A program made the translations under genes and the position numbers. The notes beneath the pieces were generated by a model. It was not told the DNA's origin and searched no databases. It saw only the letters and a program-made list of their open reading frames with translations. 64,000 nt of DNA from positions 21,798,887 through 21,862,886 of the forward strand of contig JAVDOI010000011.1 in the NCBI GenBank assembly GCA_032191485.1. The letters run 5' to 3'. The DNA is from Leptoclinus maculatus (Eukaryota > Chordata > Actinopteri > Perciformes > Stichaeidae). Below are positions 45,066-56,426 of this stretch, piece after piece. Numbering within the stretch: the first letter of the stretch is position 1; the number at the start of each line of letters is the position of its first letter.

Positions 45066-45559
45066 CGGCATCGTGACGTTGCGGTCGTAAATCACTCTCC
45101 TGTCGTAACGCCTGCCTAAAGCACAGTAAAGCGCTAACCTGGCCCCTGCTGGCTACAGGATGGAATGTACATTCCCTACATAGTGAAGGCATGTCAGTCA
45201 TTTGTAAAACTATTTCTAGAATAAACAAGTTTGCTCACTGTAAAACATATTGGCTGTGCAAAAGCACAAAAGCCCCACCGAACACAAGTAACGTGAGAAT
45301 GAACAAGAGACCATCTGGTGAAGGGATCACTACAGTTGCAATGCCAAATTGGGCCGAGGGGGCCAGAGGCCCTATCCCAACTTCTACCCCCCCATACTTC
45401 TGACGCCCTTGCTTGGACCACGCCCATCGTAAAACCTCAACCACACACCTGTAAAGTTTTGTGACTGGACTTTGCATGTTGCCAACTAAAGCTCCCAAGC
45501 CAGTTTGGGGCCCTTGTGGCTGTTCCTAATTCGGGATTCAAGATTAATGGTGACCGTGA

Positions 45560-45915
45560 TTTAGCCATCAGGGCAGCCTTGGCTTTGGATCAGCCTACCT
45601 GAGGAGAGAAGGCTCGCATAATTAGTTTTTATCTCTTTTAAATCACTTCATAAAACCCATTTTTATAGACTGGAGTTTTTTGTGACGTCTTTTCACTGCT
45701 TGAATTTGATTTTATTTGTCTTATTGTTTCTTTTGCTTTTATGTTCATGTATTTTTCTGTTTTATCAGTGTTACATTCTCCCTTAATTTTGTCTTGCTTT
45801 TATTTGTCTTTCTGTTGTTACATTGCCATGTATCCTGCTTTTGCTTTGTCTGTCAAAGCCCTTCATAAACACTGTTTATAAGGTGCTATACAAATAAAGT
45901 TTTTGTTATTATTAG
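45560..45915 (+). mobile_element. probable L2-type LINE 3' end
   Basis: Ends with AAGGTGCTATACAAATAAAG and a TTTTGTTATTATTAG tail, the usual L2/Maui 3' end; the intact L2 copy at 51540-52944 ends ATGTGCTATACAAATAAAC. Upstream, weak coding traces such as SFKSLHKTHFYRLEFF resemble the RT C-terminus (compare SFKSRLKTFLF in the other copy). Heavily decayed. Confidence 0.55.
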
Positions 45916-47716
45916 TGGCATCGCGGGTACGAGATCTGTACATAGACATGCAGAAATACAAACACGAGGCAAACATTGGCACAGAAATTCCTACTGTCTT
46001 ACTTCGGCACAAGTTGAGAGCACAGATCATTCTAGTTCTATTTGTCAGCACGTATGACAATCCTGCTGTTTCCTCAAAATATACCAGAAACTGGATACAT
46101 GCCAGATGTGTTAAAGCCTATTCCTCCAGTTTCAGTGCAAAACCATCCACCACCTCCATGAAGTCATCACTGGAGCTAATAGCTAATCAAGCTAAGCAGG
46201 ATGGTTTCCTTCTCGGGATAGTGATCCTTCTCCACCAATCACTTGTGATTTGGGCAGTTTAAGGCACAAAAACAACAACGTGGATTTTCTCATCAACTCA
46301 TTCATTCCGATTTGTTTTCCAAGCCAATGAAATGAGAACACAACAGAGTTATACCGAGAGAAGAGAGGGGAGCTTGTGTGCATGATAGAAAACTTGACTT
46401 TTCTTCTCTTCTCTTTTTTTTCTCTTGTGCTCAAAATGTTCCATAGTTCACTGCGGATTGAGAAATAAAATACAATAATGTCTATGAATGACAGGAGGTT
46501 TCATCTTTTCCTTTCCAAACCACTATTTCAAACTCAAATTCAGAACAAGTTCTTTTTGCACTCTCTTTTTTCTTGCCTTCATCGACCAATTCCTCTGTCT
46601 GTCCTCCCCTCTTTTGAACTCCTCTCTCTTTTCGTCTCACCTCACCTCCTCCGTCTTCAGTGGACACTCAGCTTGTCTCCTCTCTTGAACTTATATCTTT
46701 GCCATCTTCTTTCACCTGCTCTGGGTCTGTTTCAATTGTGTCATCTTTTATTCTCATCTCCTTCTCGCTCTGTTCTCTCTGCAAAAGAATAAACATAATA
46801 ATAAGTCCCTATTTAAACAAGTGAATTAGTCTGGGAGTGAGTCAGTTATAGTCTCAACAGTGCGCTTAGACTTCTTGGAACAGGGGAAATGTGGGTGTTA
46901 AAAGTGGATGAGTAACAATACTTCAGTAACATCTATCAGCATTCCCTTGAGCAAGGAGCTGACCGCAACTCCGTTGCCCAGAGGTCGACCACTGAAGACC
47001 GTGTTTGAATTAAAAAACTCAGAGGTGAATGCGCATGAATTTGAAGCGGGTCATCTGATGAAACCGCTCCTGGATAAATGAAGGTTTTGAATAAAAATGG
47101 GATTGATGTGGAGGCACTGATGAAAAAATTTTTTAAAAGGAGTGAAATGAGAAATAAATTGAGACGGACCCTTAAACATACCTAATGACCAATCATTTCT
47201 AACAGAGGGAGCAGTTAAAGAAAGAAACATAAAGGCTTTAGAGCAAAAGGGGGAAACTGGAGATAAAATGAATCTTCAACTGATCGAGAGGCTCCGAGCC
47301 CAAGATAAATGTTGGACAAAACTAAAATAGACGAATCAAATTGTTGGCCTTTTGCAAAACTTTACAAGGCCTCTGCTGAGCAATGAGGCAGACAGAAGAG
47401 GTAGAGTCCAGAATGAGTGATGGGCTGATTCACTGTGGACCGCTTGATTATCTTCAATCCTAATCTTAACAGCTGAAACTGGAAAGGGGGGGTTAACTAT
47501 TACTGCAAACTGTTTTAAATGGAGTGTTGATCATGAACTGGTTATTAGTCGTGTCCCATGGTGAATATTTGAGTTTTCAATATTTGGAAATACTTCTGGT
47601 CAATGCAGAGACAAGTGTCTCACTAAGCTTACAACAGCAATGGATGGCAGCGCTGACCTTTGCTGGTGTCATTGACTCATCATTCTCTTGGATATACCAC
47701 TGGTACTAGCAAACGA
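45916..47716. other. no gene recognised
   Basis: Intergenic-type sequence with a pyrimidine-rich stretch at 46500-46780. Confidence 0.5.
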
Positions 47717-47794
47717 ACCCCCGAGGTCTGAGTGGTCTGAGGTGCTGGATTTAGGCTGCAGTCTCGATGGAGGCGTTCAAATCCCACTGCTGCT
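47717..47794 (+). pseudogene. tRNA-Leu(UAG)-derived pseudogene
   Basis: GAGTGGTCTGAGGTGCTGGA, TTTAGGC (anticodon loop, TAG at 47752-47754), CAGTCTCGATGGAGGCG and TTCAAATCCCACTGCTGC follow the order of a nuclear tRNA-Leu: D-arm, anticodon arm, long variable arm, T loop, 3' acceptor. The T stem has lost about four bases (GGCG joins TTC directly), the anticodon stem has one mismatch and the 5' acceptor strand is unrecognisable. It is therefore non-functional, or the head of a tRNA-derived SINE. Confidence 0.7.
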
Positions 47795-50651
47795 GTCTTT
47801 ATCTCCAGGCACTTCAAATTCCAAGCAGAGGATTATAGAGGACAACAGGAAATACCACAGCAGAGAGTAAAAGGCCTTGCTTGAGGCAAGGTCTGGTGCA
47901 CTATATCCATGTCACCCAGGCTTTAAGTTGTTTCCCATGCACAACCTCACAAAGCTGACACTGGTCAGGTGATCTGTTTCCTCCAGGGTCACAGGTGTAA
48001 GGGGCCGTGGCCTGAGGAACAAAGGGAAGCGTGAGAAATGTAGGAGCCGGGCAACCATTTGGGAAAAGTCAATTAGCTGTTTTATGGATGTGCCGCATTC
48101 ACCTGAAGGGAACAATGATTACAACAAGTGTGATTTGAGGACCATAACTATTGAGCAAAGGAGCAATGGCTGGATTTCCATTTCTTAATACTTTTGCAAT
48201 GCATTTCTTTTTCCTGATTTGCATTTTGAAGGGAGAACATATATTCCATTTTTATGCAATTTGGTTCGATTTTGTGGGCTCACTAGGGAGGACTTTTTTT
48301 ATGTTGGACAAACCTTGTAGATAAGTGGACGTACCAGTTATTTTCTTACGGACCTTTTAAGGGAGGGGTGTTTTCCATACAGTGTATTCCTTATTTGTTT
48401 TGAAGCTTACATTTAAAGTGATTGACAGTTGTAGGATTTTAACCCACTGTAACAAAAATAAATATTGAGGGCACAAAGATTTACTATTATGTATGTGAAA
48501 AAAATACTGTGACCAGCAAATGTTTGATATAGTTACAGGTGGAACTTTTGGCCCAAGTAAATAGCTGATCTTTTTCAGCTTTCAATTTGTTGAAACATCC
48601 CATGTGGTCTTTGTTCCCCAACAGTATAGTGTATTAGATTTTGGATGCCTAGTTTTGTTTATTGTTGAAAAATCTACTTGCTGTCTCTGGTGGACAAACT
48701 CTAATTGACACTGATAAATTACCTCCAACCTAGTTTGGCATGTATGTACTGTAATTCATTGTTACTTATCAGCCAACATAACCAATACACCAATGCCAAA
48801 ACATCTGCAATAGGCTTATTTTGGCCTCTTCAGTATTATTTATGAAATTGTAACGCATGACATAGAGGACTATCACATAAGAAACATGGTATAATGGTAA
48901 CCAAATGTAGACCCTCAATGCACAGTTTTTTGCCAAATATTTTGAGATTACTTTGACTGTTTTTACAGTTTTTCACCATTTTATTGTCTTATTTTATGGT
49001 CACAAAAGATCCACTTGATGTATCTTTTAAACTGCAATATGACAAATACATTCTTGGCTGCATTTGAGGGAGCCTTTGGAATTGAACTTGTTGGGCTGAT
49101 GTAATGTGTGTGGCCAAAGAAATATGGACGTTTAAAGAATCCAGCCCCTCAGCTGAGACAGTGTTTACTCTCGCAGCACATTGACAACTTTGTATTTTAG
49201 AAAGCCGATTAGATTGACCCGACCTCACAACTCCCGACGGCTCCAATGCAGTTCCAGCGTGCCTCCGGAACCACTGTAACTATATTCTATAAATGTTTTA
49301 TTTCTAGGGACTCTGGATGCTTTAAAAGTTGCAAAGGTAATTTCCAACATGTCTGAAGCAATCATTCCACTGTTCACCTCAACCTGATTTTGGAGCCTCC
49401 TAGCTGTATTTATCTCTTGTGTTTGTGTGCAAGTGTGTGTTATGATGCCTGAGTTCTTATCTTTTTTAATTAATGTGATCTCTCGGCTGCCATATATCTA
49501 CCCAAGTGTGTATGTAAGTGGGTGCGTGCCTTTGACTTATCTGAAGTTATCTTTTTGCTCAAATGTGGACCACAACAACCTTATCCAACCCTCCTATCGA
49601 TTTAGTGTCTGCCACGCTTAGCTCAGCATAGCTCACCCGGTGCGGGGCAAAGCGTAGGGAAACAATTGAGGAAAGAAGGATTGGAGTTTGGCCATGTAGG
49701 GTACAAGATTTTTGAAGCTCTATAGTTCATTCTATGAAAATGGGAGGTTGTCCTGGTGTATCTTGGCAAACCTTTCATTGCTTATTGATTGACTCATTGA
49801 ATCTACTGCAGCTCTAAAGGGCAATGGTACATCAAGGGTTGGTGTCGGGCTAGAAAAGTATTTTTAAGAGGCATGGTGGTTGCCTAAAGGACAATCTGTA
49901 GTGTTTCCTAATATACAGTATCTGTGGGCAGTTGGTGGGGAATGTGAAGATTGGAAATGTGTACCCAAAAAAATGATGGATAATGAGCATGCACCCTTGG
50001 ACTCTATGTTGTGCTGGGAACAAAAAACGTGTGTTTACAAATGACGTGGAGCAAGGGGAAGACTGATCTGAAAACAGTTTCAAGCAAATCCTCCAGCCTG
50101 GAAGTGGATCGCCAAATCACTTGAGTGTCCCCTTTAAACTCAAATTAGATATTGTGAGGACAGAATGTTTTTAATGTAATTTTGCCTTGTGTGAGGAATT
50201 TAAGTTTTAAAGCGCTCCTAATTATGGATATTATGTGATACAGTATATTTACTTAGGAAGTTTTAAACCAAGGAGTGTGTTTGAGTGTCTGTGTGATCAG
50301 GTTAAGGAATGTGCTGAGAGCGGGGGTTGGAAAGTGGCTGGGTGAGGTGTTAAGAGTAGAACAATGGGTCATCGGCCCAGGAGGGGCTTATTGGACTTCA
50401 GCCAATCATTGAGCTGATCGATATGTAATATGAGACTCTTCAGACACTTTTCCAAGGGGGAAAGGGTTTGAAACTCTGTCTGTCGTGTGGCCCGGATTGG
50501 GCCTCTATTTCATGAAATATATGTTTGTTTTACTATTGATAGTGTGATTCAGTTTGTAACTGCATTTGCTTTTATTAGTATATTAAATTCCTTTTGATTT
50601 TAACTCAAACCAGCGGATTCGGCCCTGCTTGCTGATGGAAGAAAGAGAGCA
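47795..50651. other. no gene recognised
   Basis: AT-rich intergenic-type sequence. The part from 50274 to 50622 begins TGTGTTTGAG and ends CTCAAACCA, an LTR-like pair of termini, but no target duplication or primer site was found. Confidence 0.4.
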
Positions 50652-50672
50652 GGGGGGGGGGGGGGGGGGGGG
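50652..50672. repeat. poly-G tract, 21 bases
   Basis: Uninterrupted run of 21 G preceded by AGAGCA. Such runs are rare and often unreliable in assemblies. Confidence 0.85.
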
Positions 50673-51539
50673 AATGCGAACTTTAATAAGAGTAAGATAA
50701 GTCAGATAAGGACTTGGACTCCTGATTTTATTGCATTGCATTGCAAAACGATGCTTTTTTCGAAACCTCTGCTGACCTGGCTCCTATATCTGCTCAAATA
50801 AATACACAAACCAGAGAACCTCTAATGTGCCAGTATTGATTGTGAATCCAAGAGCTCTAATTGTATTCAATTAGTGCTTCCTATTACACTATTTTATCTG
50901 CACTGATTTGCGACAAGAAGACAAAACAAAAGAAATGAGAAAAAGCAGCAGTGTGAGCTGAAAAACTTGAATCAGGCAGTGAACTGGAGGGAAAATTATC
51001 AGAAAGTATAGGCAACGGTTTCAACTGCTACTGTAAGCAGCAATGAACCAGTGGATATTGTACATGAGTCCTAATAAGTTGACTCTATTACCTTTCATGC
51101 ATAATGTCCTAATTGGAGTGTTTTAGCTGTAGCCACTTGGGTTTCTCTTCTGTAGACTTAAAACAACACTTAGAGTCTACAGCCATGTTAGCAGCTCTGG
51201 GAGGCTATACTTTGGCATGGCGGTGCTTTGAGCTAAACTCTAACGCTAGCATGGCAAGGTGCTCAAATTAACAATGCTAAGATGATGATGTAGAGCAAAT
51301 ATAATTAGGGGAAGTCCCCGACTAAGAATGGAATAATTTGTGTGTGTGTGTAGTGAAACGGAGCAACACACATGGTTTCTTAGCCTGCTTGTTTTTAATG
51401 GGTGTAAATAGAACATCTGGCCCCAATGCCATTTTCCCAATTATTTAAATTAAAATACTGTTATTTATACCAAAATGTGCCTAATATTATGATCGATTGG
51501 GAGAAACTGAACCCTAGGCCTTTTTTTGGCTTCTGCTTG
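50673..51539. other. no gene recognised
   Basis: AT-rich sequence upstream of the L2 insertion. Confidence 0.5.
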
Positions 51540-52714
51540 AAAATACTATACCCATACTCAAAGGGGCCTTACTCTTAAACACAGACAATGGCAGAATTTC
51601 AGTCTTAGTATTACTGGATCTCAGTGCTGCATTCGACACGGTCGACCATGACATACTACTTGAAAGACTAAAACTCTGGGTGGGACTCTCTGGCACAGCA
51701 CTTAACTGGTTTGAATCCTACTTGAAGGATAGAGAATACTTTGTGTCTGTAGCTAATTACACATCAGAACTGACTAAAATGACATGTGGTGTTCCCCAAG
51801 GTTCAATACTGGGGCCTCTTCTGTTCAACATCTACATGCTTCCACTAGCTCAGATTATGGAAAACAACAAAGTCTGTTATCATAATTATGCAGACGACAC
51901 ACAAATCTACATAACTATATCACCAGGGGACTATAATCCCATACAAGGGCTGGGTAAATGCATTGAACAAATCAACAACTGGATGTGCCAGAACTTTCTT
52001 CAATTAAAGAAAGAAAAAATAGAAGTAATTGTTTTTGGTACCAAGGACGAACGATTGAAAGTCAGCGCTCAGCTTCAATCACTGATGTTAAAAACCTCAA
52101 ACCAAGCCAGAAATCTAGGTGTAGTTATGGATTCAGATCTCAACCTGAACAGCCATATCAAGACAATTACAAAATCAGCCTATCACCTGAAGAATATATC
52201 AAGGGTTAGAGGACTTATGTCTCAACAGGATTTGGAAAAACTTGTCCATGCATTTATCTTCAGTAGACTGGACTACTGTAACGGTGTGTTTACAGGTCTC
52301 TGTAAAAAGTCAATCAGAAAGCTGCAGCTGATTCAGAAGGCTGCAGCTCGAGTCCTCACTAAGACAAAGAAAGTGGATCACATCACTCCAGTTCTGAGGT
52401 CTTTACACTGGCTTCCTGTCCAACAAAGAATTGACTTTAAAATCCTGCTGTTGGTTTATAAAGCACTGAATGGTTTACGGCCAAAATACATCTCTGATCT
52501 GCTGCTACCTTATGAACCATCCCGACCCCTTAGGTCGTCTGGGACCGGTCTACTTTCTGTTCCCAGAGTCAGAACTAAAGGTGGAGAAGCAGCGTTCAGT
52601 TTTTCTGCCCCAAATTTCTGGAACAAAGTCCCAGAAAGCTGCAGGTCTGCTGAGACCCTCAGCTCCTTTAAATCAAGATTGAAGACTTTTCTGTTTGCTG
52701 CTGCCTTTAATTGA
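51540..52714 (+). CDS. LINE reverse transcriptase, C-terminal part (frame open, no native start)
   Basis: The frame is open from about 51540, reading GRISVLVLLDLSAAFDTVDH (RT motif A, catalytic Asp) before the GTG at 51680. It continues LSGTALNWFESYL, TCGVPQGSILGPLLFNIYML (motif B), HNYADDTQIYIT (motif C, YADD), QLKKEKIEVIVFG, NLGVVMDSDLNLNSHI, SRLDYCNGVF, and the C-terminal LRSLHWLPVQQRIDFKILLL and FWNKVPESCRSAETLSSFKS, ending at 52714. The enzyme would prime and copy LINE RNA at a nicked target. The endonuclease domain is missing by truncation, and no own promoter is expected, so it is unlikely to be expressed as a gene. Confidence 0.85.
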
Positions 52715-52944
52715 ACCAGATTCAAGGATATTAATCAATCTCCTACATTTCACTACTGTATTTTATTTCTTACACTGCTTTTTAATGTTTTAATGACTGT
52801 TTTTAATGTTCAATGAATGTTCTTAATTGTTTTTAAATCTCCTTTTCTTATGCCTTATGTTTTGATGATTTTAATGGTTTTATGTGAAGCACTTTGAATT
52901 ACCTTGTTGTTGAAATGTGCTATACAAATAAACTTGCCTTGCCT
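51540..52944 (+). mobile_element. L2/Maui-type LINE, 5'-truncated
   Basis: Contains the C-terminal part of the RT coding region (to 52714) and a 230-bp 3' untranslated part ending in GTGCTATACAAATAAAC and a short TTGCC repeat, the L2-group tail. The 5' end is truncated near 51540. With no visible frame lesions it is one of the youngest insertions in the window. Confidence 0.8.
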
Positions 52945-54123
52945 CTCTAACTACAAGGTCTATTTGAATAATTTCAATTTATTAATAACACTCAAGGGGG
53001 TGAGCTTTGGTGAGGTGTACATATTGTGTATATGTTACTGGTTAATACCAAATGAAGATGGAACACAGCTCCACTTTGAAAATGTCAGGTTCGCATGGTG
53101 AAAAAGCACTATTATTGAGAATACTATATTAAATGAGGCTCAGTAAAGCCTGAAAACCACCCAGCATCATAGCAAACAATGGCAGTAGTCATACAAAAAA
53201 GTATTGGAGTGAATAGAGTGAAATAGGCCAGAGCAAGAGACATAAATGTACGAGAGGTCACGAAAGGTCGTCATTTGAGAAACATTTATCCATTTATCCT
53301 TGTACATGCACAATCTATCACATATCACATACCCAAAGCCTCTTGGGGCCGCCGACTCACGGCAGAATGCGCTATAGCGTGTGTGTATTGGACCATTTCT
53401 GAGCCTGTGGTTGGTCAATTCAATACTACGACACATCTATACACGCCTTAGGTTCTAGCCAATGCAGTGGTGGTAACGTGGTTTTGATTGACAGGATATT
53501 TTTACGTAAAATCCCAATTCTCAAAATGTGAAACGTGGTCCTCCGGGCTTATTTGACCCCCCTTCCTCCAGGAAATACTTTTTTAGACAGTAAAACCACA
53601 GAAGAAGTCGATTTTCACTGGTAAAAATGGATTATGGGGGACTATTTCGTCAACATTCATCTCAAAGTGAGTCAAATTCAGAATTATTCTGCGGGATCAC
53701 TGGCTGTTTATGTCCTCTCTTTTGCGGCTAACTTTTGAACCATTTGCCAGAGAGTAAATCCGAGTGTAGCGATCGATTCAGCGTGGAATGCTAATGCTGT
53801 TTAGTAGCATCTTTGAGCATGGTAGGTTCTAGCTTCGTGTTCGGAGCAGTAAACGGAGTGCGTAGCTCGCCGAGTTATGCCGAAAATAACACGATGTTTT
53901 GGGAGGTCTTGTCATAGGTTGTGTTAGATCGTGTTTTATTGTGTTTTCAGTGTGTAAAATGTTATACATGGTTCTGTTCATCAGAAGTTCTTCGTTAAGC
54001 TGGTATACAACATGTGTGTAGGATTATTATATTTGTTACTGAAAATTGCATTGTGCGGTACCGCTTGGCACCCCACCGGGGGCCGTTCGGGCCCAGATTG
54101 TTAAAATCATCCAAAATCAGACA
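52945..54123. other. no gene recognised
   Basis: Intergenic-type sequence. 53330-54120 is richer in CpG and looks repeat-like, but no second copy is in the window. Confidence 0.4.
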
Positions 54124-54336
54124 TACCGTATTTTCCGCACTATAAGGCGCACTTAAAAGCCTTTAATTTTCTCAAAAAACGACAGTGCGCCTTATAATCC
54201 GGAGCGCTTTATATATGGATTCATTCTGGTTGTGTTTACTGACCTCGAAGCGATTTTGTGTGGTACACGGCGCTCTGTCAAAATGTTTTAGTACGACTTT
54301 GGTAAACTACAAAGCCGCACCTCTTGCAGCATTACG

Positions 54337-54752
54337 TGTTACGGTCGGTTTGTTCTGGACCCAAACGCAGACACCAGGACGGCAGAGTAGGTGAGAAAAA
54401 GGTTTTATTTGGCTTTGTCTGTGGAGCCGGAGGAGCATGCAGGTGGAGCAGCGAGGCGGAGTGAGCGGCTGGCTGCGACGTGGCTCTACGTCGCAGCCAG
54501 CCTTGCTCCAGGAAAAATGGTTTAGCTCAACAGGAGCCGAGGTTATAGCTACCACTGAGCTGATGAAACAATCTGGCGATGAGACTGCAGGAAGCCGGGG
54601 TATTTGAGCTGACGGTGATGAGGTCTAACTGTTGGCAGGTGAGGAGATGAGCCCCGGTGCCAGATGATTGCGGCCGCGCTCAAGCCACACACACACACAC
54701 ACAGACAGAGAACAGAGGGGAGACGAGCTGAGGTCACAGCGGAGCCGTGACA
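54337..54752 (-). mobile_element. gypsy-type solo LTR nested in the pogo element
   Basis: On the minus strand it begins TGTCACGGCTCCGC and ends CGACCGTAACA. A 5-bp duplication TTACG lies at 54332-54336 and 54753-54757. Near its 3' end is CCAAATAAAACC with an AATAAA polyadenylation signal, and GTTTGGGTCC shortly before the end. TG...CA ends, 5-bp duplication and one poly(A) signal without internal sequence indicate a solo LTR left by recombination between two LTRs. A 15-bp perfect inverted repeat (54467-54481 and 54488-54502) and a CA repeat (about 54687-54707) lie inside. Confidence 0.85.
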
Positions 54753-54830
54753 TTACGGCTACCGTAGTCAGGAGCGTCGCGGAGTAATACATACTGTGCT
54801 TCGCCATAATATTACATATGTTAATATTAC

Positions 54831-55214
54831 GATGCTGTCAAAAACAAAGTGAAGCAAACTAATTCGGAGCTTGCCATCATTCCGGGTGGATTAACTAAAG
54901 AACTCCAGCCGCTAGATATTGGTGTCAACAGGGCATTCAAAGTTAAACTGCGAGCTGCGTTGGAGCAGTGGATGACAGAAGGCGAACACACATTCACCAA
55001 GACAGGGAGACAGCGCCGGGCGACTTACGCTACTATCTGCCAATGGATCGTGGATGCCTGGGCTAAGGTATCAGTCTCAACTGTGGTCCGAGCTTTCACG
55101 AAGGCCGGAATCATCACTGAACTGCCAGGTAACAGCAACGACACTGACTCTGACTCTGATAATGACGAGAGGGATCCGGGCATGCTGGATGCCGTAATCG
55201 CAAAGTTTGACTGA
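54831..55214 (+). pseudogene. pogo-like transposase, C-terminal remnant
   Basis: The frame reads VKQTNSELAIIPGGLTKELQ, PLDIGVNRAFKVKLRAALEQ, TGRQRRATYATICQWIVDAW and STVVRAFTKAGIITELPG, then an Asp/Ser-rich tail ending at 55214. This is the last part of the DDE domain and C-terminus of pogo/Tigger transposases (IPGG-LT-x-x-LQPLD followed by a helix and R-x-R-x-x-x-x-x-x-I-C-x-W). The CENP-B-like DNA-binding part and the first catalytic residues are missing, so it cannot transpose on its own. Confidence 0.85.
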
Positions 55215-55608
55215 CTGACTGTTTTGTTTTGCTTAATGCGCCTTATAGTCTGGTGCGCTTTATATATGAAAAAAGATCGAAAATAGACCATTCATTGACA
55301 GTGCGCCTTATAATCCAGTGCGCCGTATAGTGCGGAAAATACGGTAATCAGAATCTGAAACATTTATTGCCAAGGTATGTTGCACGTACAAGGAATTTGA
55401 CATGACGGGTGGTGCATAACATTAAACTATCAACAACAATCAACACAGTGCAAAAAGTAGAAACATATTAAAATTTACAGTAAAAGTCAAATATAAAATG
55501 AAGTCAAATATAAAATAAAGTGCACAAACTAACAGATAACAGGACTATAAACAAGTGAGATGTACAGTAAGTGTAATGTAAAAGTGTCGAAGTGTTTAAA
55601 TAAGAAAC

Positions 55609-56016
55609 CTAGAGGGGATGTGCAGGGGAGTGACCGGTAGGAAATTGTTCTGCAGGGGATGACATAGTCAGTGGGGGTCCCGGGCTTTGTTGATGAGCCC
55701 AACTGAAGACGGGGAAAAAACTGTTCATGTGGTGTGAGGTCTTGGTCCTGATGGACCGCAGCCTCCTGCCAGATGGAAGGGGCTCAAACAGTTTGTTTCC
55801 ACGGTGAGAGGGGTCGGCTACAATCTTTCTTGCTCGCTGCAGGGTCCTGGAAGCGAACAAGTCTTGGAGGGATGGCAGATTGCAGCCAATCAACCTCTCA
55901 GCAGAGCGAATGATGCGCTGCAGTCTGCCCTTGTCCTTGGCAGTGGCTGCAGCGTACCAGACGGTGATGGAGGAGCAGAGGATGGACTCAATGATAGCTG
56001 TGTAGAAGTGCACCAT
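55609..56016 (-). pseudogene. Rex1 reverse transcriptase C-terminal remnant
   Basis: The frame from 56016 reads MVHFYTAIIESILCSSITVW, RSAERLIGCNLPSLQDLFAS, ADPSHRGNKLFEPLPSGRRL and RTKTSHHMNSFFPVFSWA, nearly identical to the copy near 7.5-7.75 kb but longer at the C-terminus. Upstream, KKAQQRMYFLRQLKKFNLQ is in another frame: one C of the CTGCCAAAG seen in the other copy is missing at about 56028. Inactive. Confidence 0.85.
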
Positions 56017-56122
56017 TATTGTCTTTGCAGGTTGAATTTCTTCAGCTGCCTCAGGAAGTACATCCTCTGCTGAGCCTTCTTGGTGATGGAGCTGATGTTA
56101 AGCTCCCACTTGAGGTCCTGGG

Positions 56123-56419
56123 TTATGATGGAGTCCAGGAAGGGGAAGGACTCCACAGGGTGATAGGGGCACGTTTCCCTCTCCTATGGCGCTTCACTGC
56201 ATGCGTCAAGGTGAGAGCACCTTTGACTAGAATGTCCAGTAATTCCACAGAAGTTAACAGAAAAGTTGAAAGTAAGTCCGCAGGAGTTGTTCCCCTGATG
56301 TTTATGAGCGCATCTCTGGTGAAAGAGCTCTGGGTATCACAGCAGAAAACTGAATTAACAACAAAAACAACACAAAACAATGAGCACCAATACGCCGAGG
56401 CAGCCATCTGCGGCGCCAT
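56123..56419 (-). pseudogene. Rex1 5' coding start fused to 3' sequence
   Basis: The 98-codon frame starts MAPQMAASAYWCSLFCVVFV and includes SSFTRDALINIRGTTPADLL and KRHRRGKRA, a block I recognise from the N-terminus of fish Rex1-type LINE proteins just before the endonuclease. It then reads PITLWSPSPSWTPS from the 3' region, out of its proper frame. The fusion point is at about codon 85. It encodes no enzyme domain. Confidence 0.7.
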
Positions 56420-56426
56420 CTTGGTG

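Larger units (their letters stand above)
54126..55344 (+). mobile_element. pogo/Tigger-like Tc1-mariner element, internally deleted
   Basis: The ends CCGTATTTTCCGCACTATA (left) and, in reverse complement, the same sequence (right) are inverted repeats. TA lies on each side (54124-54125, 55345-55346), the target of Tc1/mariner elements. A GGCGCACT/AGTGCGCC motif with CTTATAATCC variants repeats in both subterminal regions. A 416-bp solo LTR is nested inside, so the element proper is about 800 bp. Confidence 0.9.
55347..56426 (-). mobile_element. Rex1/Babar-type LINE, internally deleted copy with both ends
   Basis: The minus-strand 3' end (55347) starts at the base after the pogo TA with the Rex1 tail (TCAGAATC in plus orientation). 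The RT C-terminal part and 3' UTR match the plus-strand copy at 7040-7922. At about 56168-56172 the sequence jumps from the RT 3' part to the element's 5' coding start, which runs to about 56426. The middle of the element, including endonuclease and most of RT, is absent. Confidence 0.8.

Noticed and set aside
50274..50622. LTR-like segment starting TGTGTTTGAG and ending CTCAAACCA
   Set aside because: No target duplication, primer site or polypurine tract found; the inverted termini could be chance.
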